Part shown: positions 6,165-12,351 of the stretch, piece after piece
How the letters are laid out: every line of letters begins with the position of its first letter
How positions within the stretch are numbered: the stretch's first letter is position 1
Assembly (NCBI GenBank): GCA_937877655.1
Contig: CALFJC010000007.1
Location: forward strand, 1-12,351
Length of the DNA: 12,351 bases
Origin: an uncultured Selenomonadales bacterium
GTDB taxonomy: Bacteria; Bacillota; Negativicutes; Selenomonadales; Selenomonadaceae
Direction: 5' to 3'
Made by a program: the position numbers and the translations under genes
The notes under the pieces: generated by a model
What the model saw: the letters and a program-made list of their open reading frames with translations, nothing else
Database searches by the model: none
Told to the model about the DNA's origin: nothing

Positions 6165-8471
6165 CTACGCCATTTGGGCTTGGTGAAGTTTGGCGTAAAC
6201 GCCGTTGTGCTTCATCAATTCATCATGCGAGCCCGCCTCGATAATGCGCCCCTTGTCGATAACAATAATCGCATCACAATCGCGGACAGTCGACAGGCGG
6301 TGAGCAATCATCAACATCGTGCGCCCTTCGGCAATCGGCTCGATATTATTCATGATAATATTTTCCGACTCGTAATCAAGCGCGGAAGTCGCCTCGTCAA
6401 AAATCAAAATTCGCGGGTTGGAAAGTAAGGCGCGGGCAATCGCAATTCTCTGACGTTGTCCGCCGCTTAAAAGTGATCCGCGTTCGCCGACAAAAGTTTC
6501 ATAGCCGTGCGGGAATTGGCTGACAAATTCATCCGCGCCCGCAAGTTTCGCCGCATTAACAACTTCTTCATGAGTAGCATTCGGACAGGCAATGCGAATA
6601 TTTTCCTCAACCGAGCCGCTGAAAAGTTTGCTGTCCTGCAACACAACTCCGATTTGTCTTCTCAACCACGCCGGCTCAACCTGCGCAATGTCAACGCCGT
6701 CAATCAAAATTCGTCCCGTATCGGGCAAATAAAGTCGCTGAATCAATTTCGTTAAAGTCGATTTTCCGCTGCCCGACCGTCCGACAATTCCAACTTTCAT
6801 TCCCGCAGGAATTCTGATATTGATATTTTCAAGAACCTTGCCGCCCTCCTCCGAATAACTGAACGCCAATTTCTCAAGCGCAATGTCTCCGCGCAGGCTC
6901 GGTAACGTCGTTCGCGAAGGATTAAACGCGGGCTCGGTATCTTCGTCCATGATGTCCGAAAGTCTTTCCATTGAAACGCGAATTTGTTGGAAATGTTGCC
7001 ACTGATTTATAAGGCGCATAATCGGAGAAATTAATTGCCCCGCAATCATTTGGAACGCTATCAATTCGCCGACGGTTATTTCGCCTTCCATAACGTAATA
7101 CGCGCCGACCCAAAGGATAACCAGATTGAACATGCTGAAGAAAAACGACGCTATCGAGTTTGCAACGTTCGCCAGATTGACAACGTCCAGAGAAGCTTTG
7201 ACAAAACGAGCGAGTATTTCTTCATAACGGCGAATGAAATTGCTCTCGACACTGGAAGATTTGACGGTATGAATGCCCGTTATCGCCTCAATCAGGAAGG
7301 AACGATTTTCACTGCCGATTAAAAATTTGTCGTTGATCATGCGTTTGAAAATCGGCGCGACAATCAGATTTAAAAGCACAAACAGAGGAATCATAACCAA
7401 AACGATTAAGCTGAGCATTCTGCTGTAGTAAAGGAACATAACGGCGAAATAAACAACCGCAAAAACTATGTCTAGAATAATCGTCAAGCTGTTGCCCGTC
7501 AGGAATGAACGCAAAGTTTCAAGCTCGCCGGTACGCGAGACAACGTCGCCGACCTGCCACTTTTGAAAATAACTCACCGGCAAGGCGGTTACATTTTTAT
7601 AAAGCCGCGAACTCAACGCCACGTCCATTTTGTTTGTAATGTTTACAAAAAGATATGTGCGCAAGCCGAGCATCCAGTTTTGAAAGATCGTGCAAAGAAC
7701 CATGCCCAAAACCAAGATGTCCAATGCGTCCGCCGCTCTGTGCACCAAAACTTTATCGATAATATTTTGAACAAACAGCGGCGACGCCAAGCCCAAAAGT
7801 TGCAACAACAGCGACATAAACAAAACGTTGCGCAAATAAGGCGTGTACTTCGATACGACAGGGACAAACCATTTGAAACCGAATTTGCTTTTTTTCTTGT
7901 CGAGCTCGTAACGGCGTGTGAAAAGAATCGCATCGCCCGTCCAGTCCATCAAAAGTTTGTAACGATCGATTTTAACGGGCTGTTGAGAAAAGGCAGGATC
8001 CATAACGTAAATATCGCCGTCGCGAATCGTCGTAATGACAACGCTCCTGCCCGAATGCAATTTAATCAAAGCCGGGTAAACGAGTTTTTCCAAATCGGCT
8101 TCCTTCAAGCCGTCGTACTTGCGAGCCTTCAACTTCAATTCGCGAGCCGCTCTGACAAGAGTAGTAAAATCAACACTGCCCGCAGTCAAAACGTAAGCGC
8201 GCTCAAGCTGGCGATAATCGGCGGGAATGTTGTAATACTTCGCAATGGCAACCAGACAGGCAAGCCCCGTATCAATTCCGTTGACAACGCCGCCGTCTTC
8301 ACCTTTAACTTCGGTATCGAGCAAATTTACATCATGTTCATCAGTTTTTTGTTGGGGAACTTTTTTGGGCGTGATTTTCCCCAGAGCTTGCTTGCCCGAT
8401 TTTTGCGGCGTCTGCCCTTTGGACAAAACCAATTTTTTATCGTCGGGAGTCGGATTTTTATTTTCAGCCAT
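6165..8471 (-). CDS. Type I secretion ABC exporter B (HlyB-type, C39-like domain)
   Basis: A 768-residue half-transporter that would couple ATP hydrolysis to one-step export of a substrate together with an HlyD adaptor and an outer-membrane channel. In order: a Lys/Pro-rich N-terminal tail (1-55) not usual in HlyB; a C39-like domain (about 60-190) where GIDTGLACLVAIAKYY shows Thr in place of the catalytic Cys, so no leader-peptide cleavage is expected; six membrane segments (about 205-480); and a nucleotide-binding domain with Walker A GRSGSGKS (564-571), Q-loop Gln612, signature LSGGQ (668-672), Walker B ILIFDE (688-693) and switch His724. All ATPase residues are intact. ATG 8471 lies 3 bases after the adaptor stop and has AAGGGAG 9 bases before it inside the adaptor gene, so translation is probably coupled. 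It is the last gene of the secretion operon. Confidence 0.93.
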   Translation of the reverse strand: MAENKNPTPDDKKLVLSKGQTPQKSGKQALGKITPKKVPQQKTDEHDVNLLDTEVKGEDGGVVNGIDTGLACLVAIAKYYNIPADYRQLERAYVLTAGSVDFTTLVRAARELKLKARKYDGLKEADLEKLVYPALIKLHSGRSVVITTIRDGDIYVMDPAFSQQPVKIDRYKLLMDWTGDAILFTRRYELDKKKSKFGFKWFVPVVSKYTPYLRNVLFMSLLLQLLGLASPLFVQNIIDKVLVHRAADALDILVLGMVLCTIFQNWMLGLRTYLFVNITNKMDVALSSRLYKNVTALPVSYFQKWQVGDVVSRTGELETLRSFLTGNSLTIILDIVFAVVYFAVMFLYYSRMLSLIVLVMIPLFVLLNLIVAPIFKRMINDKFLIGSENRSFLIEAITGIHTVKSSSVESNFIRRYEEILARFVKASLDVVNLANVANSIASFFFSMFNLVILWVGAYYVMEGEITVGELIAFQMIAGQLISPIMRLINQWQHFQQIRVSMERLSDIMDEDTEPAFNPSRTTLPSLRGDIALEKLAFSYSEEGGKVLENINIRIPAGMKVGIVGRSGSGKSTLTKLIQRLYLPDTGRILIDGVDIAQVEPAWLRRQIGVVLQDSKLFSGSVEENIRIACPNATHEEVVNAAKLAGADEFVSQFPHGYETFVGERGSLLSGGQRQRIAIARALLSNPRILIFDEATSALDYESENIIMNNIEPIAEGRTMLMIAHRLSTVRDCDAIIVIDKGRIIEAGSHDELMKHNGVYAKLHQAQMA

Positions 8472-8474
8472 AAA

Positions 8475-9830
8475 TCAACGCTCCCTTAAAGCTTCGGACG
8501 TATAGCGGCGGAAAGGATCAAGGAAGAAGTCAATGATTCGTTTTTCCTTGATTTTAATTTCCGCGCTGACGTTCATACCGACTTCAAGCTTTGCCGGCTG
8601 TCCGTAAACATTAATATCGTTGCTGGTCGGGTCAAGGAGGAGTTTGTATTTCATATATCTTTGTTGGTCGCTCGGCTCGTTGACGGCGTCCGCGCTGATC
8701 TCCAAAACTTCCGCTTTGTACATGCCGAATTTTTGAAAGTTAAAAGTCTCAACCTTGACTTCTGCTTCCTGCCCGACTTTTATAAAACCAATGTCCTTGT
8801 TGTCGGCGTAAACTTCAAATTCCAGTTTGGCATCTTCGGGGACAATCTGCATAAGCGGCTGGGCATCGGTTACGATACCGCCGAGAGTGTGGATACTCAA
8901 ATTGTAAACGCGCCCCGAAATCGGCGAATAAATAATCGCCATGCGCGAATCTTCTTCCGCCTTTTTAATCGCTTCAGTGACAGAGTAATATTCTTTCTTC
9001 GCCTCGACAAGCGCAGTCATAATGTCTTTGTGATAAGATGCGTCGACATTCGCAAGATTTTGTTGCGCTTCGGCAATTTCTGCGCGGATACTGTTAATGG
9101 AATCAAGTTCCGCCTGCGCGTTTTTGGCGTATTCAATCGTCTCGCGTTGCTGTTCAAGGAGTTGAAATTGAGAAATTGCATTTTGTTCGCTCAATTCCTC
9201 AAGCCGCGCTTCTTTTTCCTGCGCGATAGCCAAAACTTCAGCATATTTTTCATAAGATGCCTGCGTTGCTTGGAGACGCGCAACACGCTGGGCAATTACG
9301 TCTTCGCGGCTTTGACGTTGCGTTCTGTAATCGGAAGTTCTGCTCTGATAAAGAGCCATTTCCGCCGCCAAGTCATGCGCATCAAGATCGGGATCTTCTT
9401 CGGGCGCGAAAGGTTGTTGAGTAAGCTCGGCAGTCAAACGCTGAATGTCGAGTTTGTAATAGGCGGCGCGTTTTCTCAAGCTGTCATAATCGGCTGAAGT
9501 CGTCGTCGGATCTAAGACAACAAGCACATCGCCTTCCTGAACAATTTGTCCTTCCTCAACATTAATTTCTTTGACAATGCCTTTGTTTTTAACTTGAACG
9601 GTTTTAATTTGTCCCGAAGGAATGACTTTGCCCGCCGCAACCGCAACTTCGTTAATGTGTCCGAGATATGACCAAGCTAAGGCAACGACTGCCAGCAACA
9701 AAATCGTCCACATGACAAGTCTGCCCGTAGGCGACGGCGGCGTTTCCGTCACTTCGAGTATCGCCGGCAAGAATTCCGTTTCTTTTTCGACATCCTCGCC
9801 GTGAACAAGCCACTTCCAAAATTTCTTCAT
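8475..9830 (-). CDS. HlyD-type periplasmic adaptor of type I secretion system
   Basis: The 451-residue membrane fusion protein has a short cytoplasmic N-terminus, one membrane segment (about 38-56), a first lipoyl half-motif (about 66-108, GKVIPSGQIKTVQV and GIVKEINVEEGQIVQEGDVLVVLDP), a long alpha-helical coiled-coil hairpin (about 112-295), the second lipoyl half (about 298-330, YSPISGRVYNLSIHTLGG), and a beta-barrel C-terminus ending RYTSEALRER, a terminus typical of HlyD proteins. It would bridge the ABC exporters and an outer-membrane channel across the periplasm, which implies a cell with an outer membrane. AGGAGGT lies 8 bases before the ATG. It sits between two paralogous exporters and overlaps neither; the exporter B start is 3 bp downstream. 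Confidence 0.95.
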   Translation of the reverse strand: MKKFWKWLVHGEDVEKETEFLPAILEVTETPPSPTGRLVMWTILLLAVVALAWSYLGHINEVAVAAGKVIPSGQIKTVQVKNKGIVKEINVEEGQIVQEGDVLVVLDPTTTSADYDSLRKRAAYYKLDIQRLTAELTQQPFAPEEDPDLDAHDLAAEMALYQSRTSDYRTQRQSREDVIAQRVARLQATQASYEKYAEVLAIAQEKEARLEELSEQNAISQFQLLEQQRETIEYAKNAQAELDSINSIRAEIAEAQQNLANVDASYHKDIMTALVEAKKEYYSVTEAIKKAEEDSRMAIIYSPISGRVYNLSIHTLGGIVTDAQPLMQIVPEDAKLEFEVYADNKDIGFIKVGQEAEVKVETFNFQKFGMYKAEVLEISADAVNEPSDQQRYMKYKLLLDPTSNDINVYGQPAKLEVGMNVSAEIKIKEKRIIDFFLDPFRRYTSEALRER

Positions 9831-9849
9831 TGCTCTTAACCTCCTGTCA

Positions 9850-9908
9850 GGTTATAGCTCATAGCTGATAGTTTTTTTCTATAACCTAAAACCTATAACC
9901 TATAACCT
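9850..9908. repeat. Heptanucleotide array with inverted copy between exporter A and the adaptor gene
   Basis: On the plus strand 9881-9908 is four heptamers (ATAACCT, AAAACCT, ATAACCT, ATAACCT). An inverted copy, AGGTTATAG (9850-9858), pairs perfectly with CTATAACCT (9879-9887) around a 20-base loop. The unit is the same as in the array at 2743-2840. The stop codon of exporter A (TAG, 9909-9907) lies inside the repeat sequence. In mRNA the hairpin would sit just before the adaptor ribosome site (9839-9845) and could affect the relative output of the two genes (inference). Confidence 0.85.
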
Positions 9909-12042
9909 AACCCCTAGATTCTTGCTGGTCGTAAAGATAACGATAGAGCCCGCCGAGTTTCATCAGCTGTTCATGAGTACCAGTCTCGACGATTTCGCCC
10001 CTGTCAACGACGATAATTTTATCGCAACGGCGCACCGCACTTAATCTGTGTGCAATGATAAGCATTGTCCTCTGCGCGCCGATGGCTCCCATGTTATTCA
10101 AAATAATTCTTTCGGATTCATAGTCAAGCGCAGAAGTCGCCTCGTCGAAAATCAAAATCGGCGGGTTAGCCAAAAGTGCTCTTGCAATGGCGACGCGTTG
10201 ACGTTGTCCGCCCGAAAGTGAATCGCCGCGCTCGCCGACTTTGGTATCATAACCTTCTTTAAGTTCCAAAATGAAATCGTGTGCTCCCGCAAGCCGTGCC
10301 GCACGAATAATTTCATCCATAGTTGCAGTCGGGCGGCTTATCGCAATGTTATCGCGGACGCTGGAGTTGAAAAGATAATTTTCCTGCATGACGACGCCGA
10401 TTTGTTCGCGCAACCAAGAAAGATTTGCTTCGCGGGTATCAATGCCGCCGATAACGATATGTCCTTCTTCGGGAATGTAAAGATTTTGAACAAGGTTTGT
10501 CAAAGTCGATTTTCCCGACCCCGACCGTCCGACGATACCGATTTTTTGTCCGGGCTCGACAGTCAAATTTATATTTTTCAAGACAAGCGGCAAGTCAACG
10601 CGGTATCGGAAAGAAACTCCGCTCATCTGAATTGCGCCGTCAACTCTGTTATCGCCGCGCTTGCCCATTTCCTGAACAACCGGTTCCATCGGCGTATTCA
10701 AAATGTCGCCGATAAGTCCCAAAGCAAATCGGAGCATGAAAATATGCCACCACATCATTAAAAGGTTTGCCAAAGGACCGAGTGCCTGCCGCGAGATCAT
10801 TTGAAATGCGATTAATTGTCCGAGTGTCAATTCGCCTCTCATAACCATGTGACCGCCGTACCAGAGAATTCCCATTGTTATTGTCGCTTCGACCATTGTT
10901 CTGAACGTATCCAGAAACAATCTGAACTTCGACATTTCAAACATTGTGCGGATATAGCGCGATACAAGATGCTCCCATTTGTTGACGAATTGCGGCTCGA
11001 CTGCCAACGCTTTAACCGTTTCGATATTTGAAATTGATTCAACCAAAAAAGATTCGCTCGCTACTTTCGTTCGCCAAATATTTCCCAACTTGCCTCTCAA
11101 TATCGGCAAAGCCCAAAGTTGAACCATGTAGAGCGGAATTGTAATCAGCGCGATTAAAGTCAGCGGCACCGAATACCAGAACATGAACGCGACAAAAACT
11201 ACCGAGAATAAGGCATCCAAAACCGACATCAAACCGTTACCGGTGAAGAAACTGCGAACGCGTTCAAGCGCATCAATACGCATCAACAATTCGCCGACGC
11301 GCCGCCGTTCGTAGTAAGGCAACGGCAGAGAAATTAAATGTCGAAATAATCTCGTGCCCAAAATTGCATCAAGTTTGTTTGTCGTGTGGTTGAGGATATA
11401 AGTTTTCAAACCGGTTAAAAGCGATTGCATGGCAAAAAACACGACCATACTGCAACCGATAACCGTGAGCGTCGACATTCCGTTATTGCCGATAACTTTA
11501 TCGATAATAACCTGCGTTATGAGCGGGAAAACAATTCCCATAAGCTGAATGAAAAACGACGCTATCAAAACTTCGCCGAGAGGTTTTTTGTAACGCTTGA
11601 TGACTTTTAAAAACCAATCCAGATTGTATTGCTTTTTAATGTAAGTCCAGCTGAATGCCGCCGAAAAAATTAAAAGGTCATTCGCCCAGCTTTCCAGAAA
11701 TTCTTTGATGGGAATTGCCTTCGGTTTATTTTCTCGCGGATCAATCGCCAAGATAACTTCTTCATTCATACTGCCGACAGCGATATAGCCGCCGTCAGTC
11801 ATTCTGGCTATGGCGGGATATTCTATCTCGCGCATCTCGTCAACAGTCGGATGAATTACTTGACTGTTGATATTATATTTTTTCGCCAGTTTCTGAAGTT
11901 TCTCCCAGTTCAGCTGACTGTCGGTTTCGGGATTTTTTTCGTAGATCGCCTGCAACTCTTTTACTCCGAAATGTTGCAGAACTTTTATCAGCGAAATTAT
12001 CCCTGTCCTGTCCGGAGGCGGAACAGATTTATTTTCAGGCAT
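9907..12042 (-). CDS. Type I secretion ABC exporter A (HlyB-type, C39-like domain)
   Basis: A 711-residue half-transporter, paralogous to exporter B. A degenerate C39-like domain fills residues 1-130: the position of the catalytic Cys reads DRTGIISLIKVLQHFG, so it is a non-cleaving substrate-binding domain as in HlyB. Six membrane segments follow (about 155-430), then a complete nucleotide-binding domain: Walker A GRSGSGKS (505-512), Q-loop Gln553, signature LSGGQ (609-613), Walker B ILIFDE (629-634) and switch His665. It is the first gene of the secretion operon, after the rpsU terminator. The frame opens at a TTG at 12078, but nothing like a ribosome site precedes that. ATG 12042 has AAAGGAGA 12 bases before it, a rather long spacing, and is preferred. 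No promoter with both boxes was found; GATAAT near 12090 is a weak -10 candidate. The stop codon lies within a heptamer repeat. Confidence 0.93.
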   Translation of the reverse strand: MPENKSVPPPDRTGIISLIKVLQHFGVKELQAIYEKNPETDSQLNWEKLQKLAKKYNINSQVIHPTVDEMREIEYPAIARMTDGGYIAVGSMNEEVILAIDPRENKPKAIPIKEFLESWANDLLIFSAAFSWTYIKKQYNLDWFLKVIKRYKKPLGEVLIASFFIQLMGIVFPLITQVIIDKVIGNNGMSTLTVIGCSMVVFFAMQSLLTGLKTYILNHTTNKLDAILGTRLFRHLISLPLPYYERRRVGELLMRIDALERVRSFFTGNGLMSVLDALFSVVFVAFMFWYSVPLTLIALITIPLYMVQLWALPILRGKLGNIWRTKVASESFLVESISNIETVKALAVEPQFVNKWEHLVSRYIRTMFEMSKFRLFLDTFRTMVEATITMGILWYGGHMVMRGELTLGQLIAFQMISRQALGPLANLLMMWWHIFMLRFALGLIGDILNTPMEPVVQEMGKRGDNRVDGAIQMSGVSFRYRVDLPLVLKNINLTVEPGQKIGIVGRSGSGKSTLTNLVQNLYIPEEGHIVIGGIDTREANLSWLREQIGVVMQENYLFNSSVRDNIAISRPTATMDEIIRAARLAGAHDFILELKEGYDTKVGERGDSLSGGQRQRVAIARALLANPPILIFDEATSALDYESERIILNNMGAIGAQRTMLIIAHRLSAVRRCDKIIVVDRGEIVETGTHEQLMKLGGLYRYLYDQQESRG

Positions 12043-12054
12043 ATTAAATGCAAG

Positions 12055-12062
12055 TCTCCTTT
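12055..12062 (-). promoter_or_regulatory. Ribosome binding site supporting ATG 12042 of exporter A
   Basis: AAAGGAGA on the minus strand lies 12 bases before ATG 12042, longer than the usual 6-9. It lies inside the alternative TTG-started frame, which argues against the TTG at 12078. Confidence 0.55.
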
Positions 12063-12136
12063 TCTTTTTGTTAATCAAATTGCATTATCAGTTAGGATTG
12101 TTAAACCATGATTAAAAAAATTTTTTTCTTGTCACG

Positions 12137-12180
12137 AAAAAAGCCGCCGTCAACCCGCAAGGAAGACAGCGGCCTTTTTT
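12137..12180 (-). terminator. Strong intrinsic terminator after rpsU
   Basis: GCCGCCGTC (12143-12151) and GACAGCGGC (12165-12173) form a 9-bp GC-rich stem with one G-U pair and a 13-base loop. On the minus strand it is followed by six T (12142-12137). A T-run also lies on the other side, so it could act in both directions. It ends 16 bases from the rpsU stop and isolates rpsU from the secretion operon. Confidence 0.9.
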
Positions 12181-12195
12181 ATTTGTCGATAAGGA

Positions 12196-12351
12196 TTAAC
12201 GATACTTCCGTTTGCGAGCCGCCTCCGATTTCTTCTTGCGGCGAACGCTGGGCTTTTCGTAATGTTCACGCTTGCGAACTTCGGCGAGTGTGCCTGCCTT
12301 TTGACAGGTACGCTTAAAGCGGCGGAGAGCACTGTCTATGGATTCGTTTTT
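12196..12351 (-). CDS. rpsU: Ribosomal protein S21 (bS21), C-terminal 51 residues
   Basis: The last 51 codons and the stop TAA (12198-12196) of rpsU lie in the window; the start is beyond the right edge. The visible protein reads KNESIDSALRRFKR, then TCQKAGTLAEVRKREHYEKP and a Lys/Arg-rich tail (SVRRKKKSEAARKRKYR), the standard bS21 pattern. S21 binds the 30S platform near the anti-Shine-Dalgarno end of 16S rRNA and helps initiation. It is a conserved housekeeping gene and in Bacillus subtilis it is near nfeD and floA, which makes it a useful anchor for the left-hand genes of this window. Confidence 0.96.
   Translation of the reverse strand, partial: KNESIDSALRRFKRTCQKAGTLAEVRKREHYEKPSVRRKKKSEAARKRKYR

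Noticed and set aside
6165..8471. Bacteriocin-type exporter with active C39 peptidase
   Set aside because: The catalytic Cys position is Thr in exporter B, and exporter A also has no Cys there, so leader cleavage is not expected and no double-glycine leader peptide gene was found.
7563..8489. 308-codon open frame on the plus strand
   Set aside because: It lies wholly antisense to exporter B, whose C39-like and membrane domains are clearly recognisable. The plus-strand translation is rich in Arg, Asn and Phe without any domain, as expected from a reverse-complement shadow.
8661..9497. 278-codon open frame on the plus strand
   Set aside because: It is antisense to the HlyD coiled-coil region. 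The translation is a Phe/Arg/Leu-rich shadow with no ribosome site or domain.

Overview
All genes read on the minus strand. The window probably comes from a diderm Firmicute, most likely Negativicutes (Selenomonas-like). The evidence is a Firmicutes-type housekeeping set (ribosomal protein S21, NfeD, FloA) beside a Gram-negative-style type I secretion system (HlyB-type ABC exporters, an HlyD adaptor and an RTX protein). The taxon is an inference from gene content and protein style, not from a database search.

Layout in the direction of transcription (high to low coordinates): (1) the C-terminal end of rpsU, followed by a strong intrinsic terminator; (2) a type I secretion operon of three genes, ABC exporter A (711 aa), HlyD-type adaptor (451 aa) and ABC exporter B (768 aa); (3) a 376-bp gene-free stretch with a duplicated 47-bp unit and three strong hairpins; (4) a glycosylation pair, a GT4-type glycosyltransferase starting at GTG and a methyltransferase-like/glycosyltransferase fusion; (5) a 98-bp palindromic array of heptanucleotide repeats; (6) the short-form nfeD-floA membrane-microdomain pair with an intrinsic terminator; (7) the first 399 codons of an RTX-type Ca2+-binding protein with its own probable promoter. 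The RTX gene runs off the left edge and has no stop in the window, so it is easily missed.

Working model (inference): the RTX protein is the likely cargo. The two HlyB-type exporters and the HlyD adaptor would form the inner-membrane part of its export machine, and the two cytoplasmic sugar-transfer enzymes might modify the cargo or a surface glycan. No TolC-like outer-membrane channel is in the window. Both exporters carry an N-terminal C39-like domain without the catalytic cysteine, as in RTX exporters rather than bacteriocin exporters.

In Bacillus subtilis, rpsU, yqeY, yqeZ (nfeD) and yqfA (floA) are close neighbours. Here about 9.4 kb of secretion and glycosylation genes lies between rpsU and nfeD-floA, and related heptamer arrays (AGGTTTT / ACCTATA) lie at two gene junctions in or beside this block. 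This suggests an accessory block inserted into a conserved housekeeping neighbourhood.
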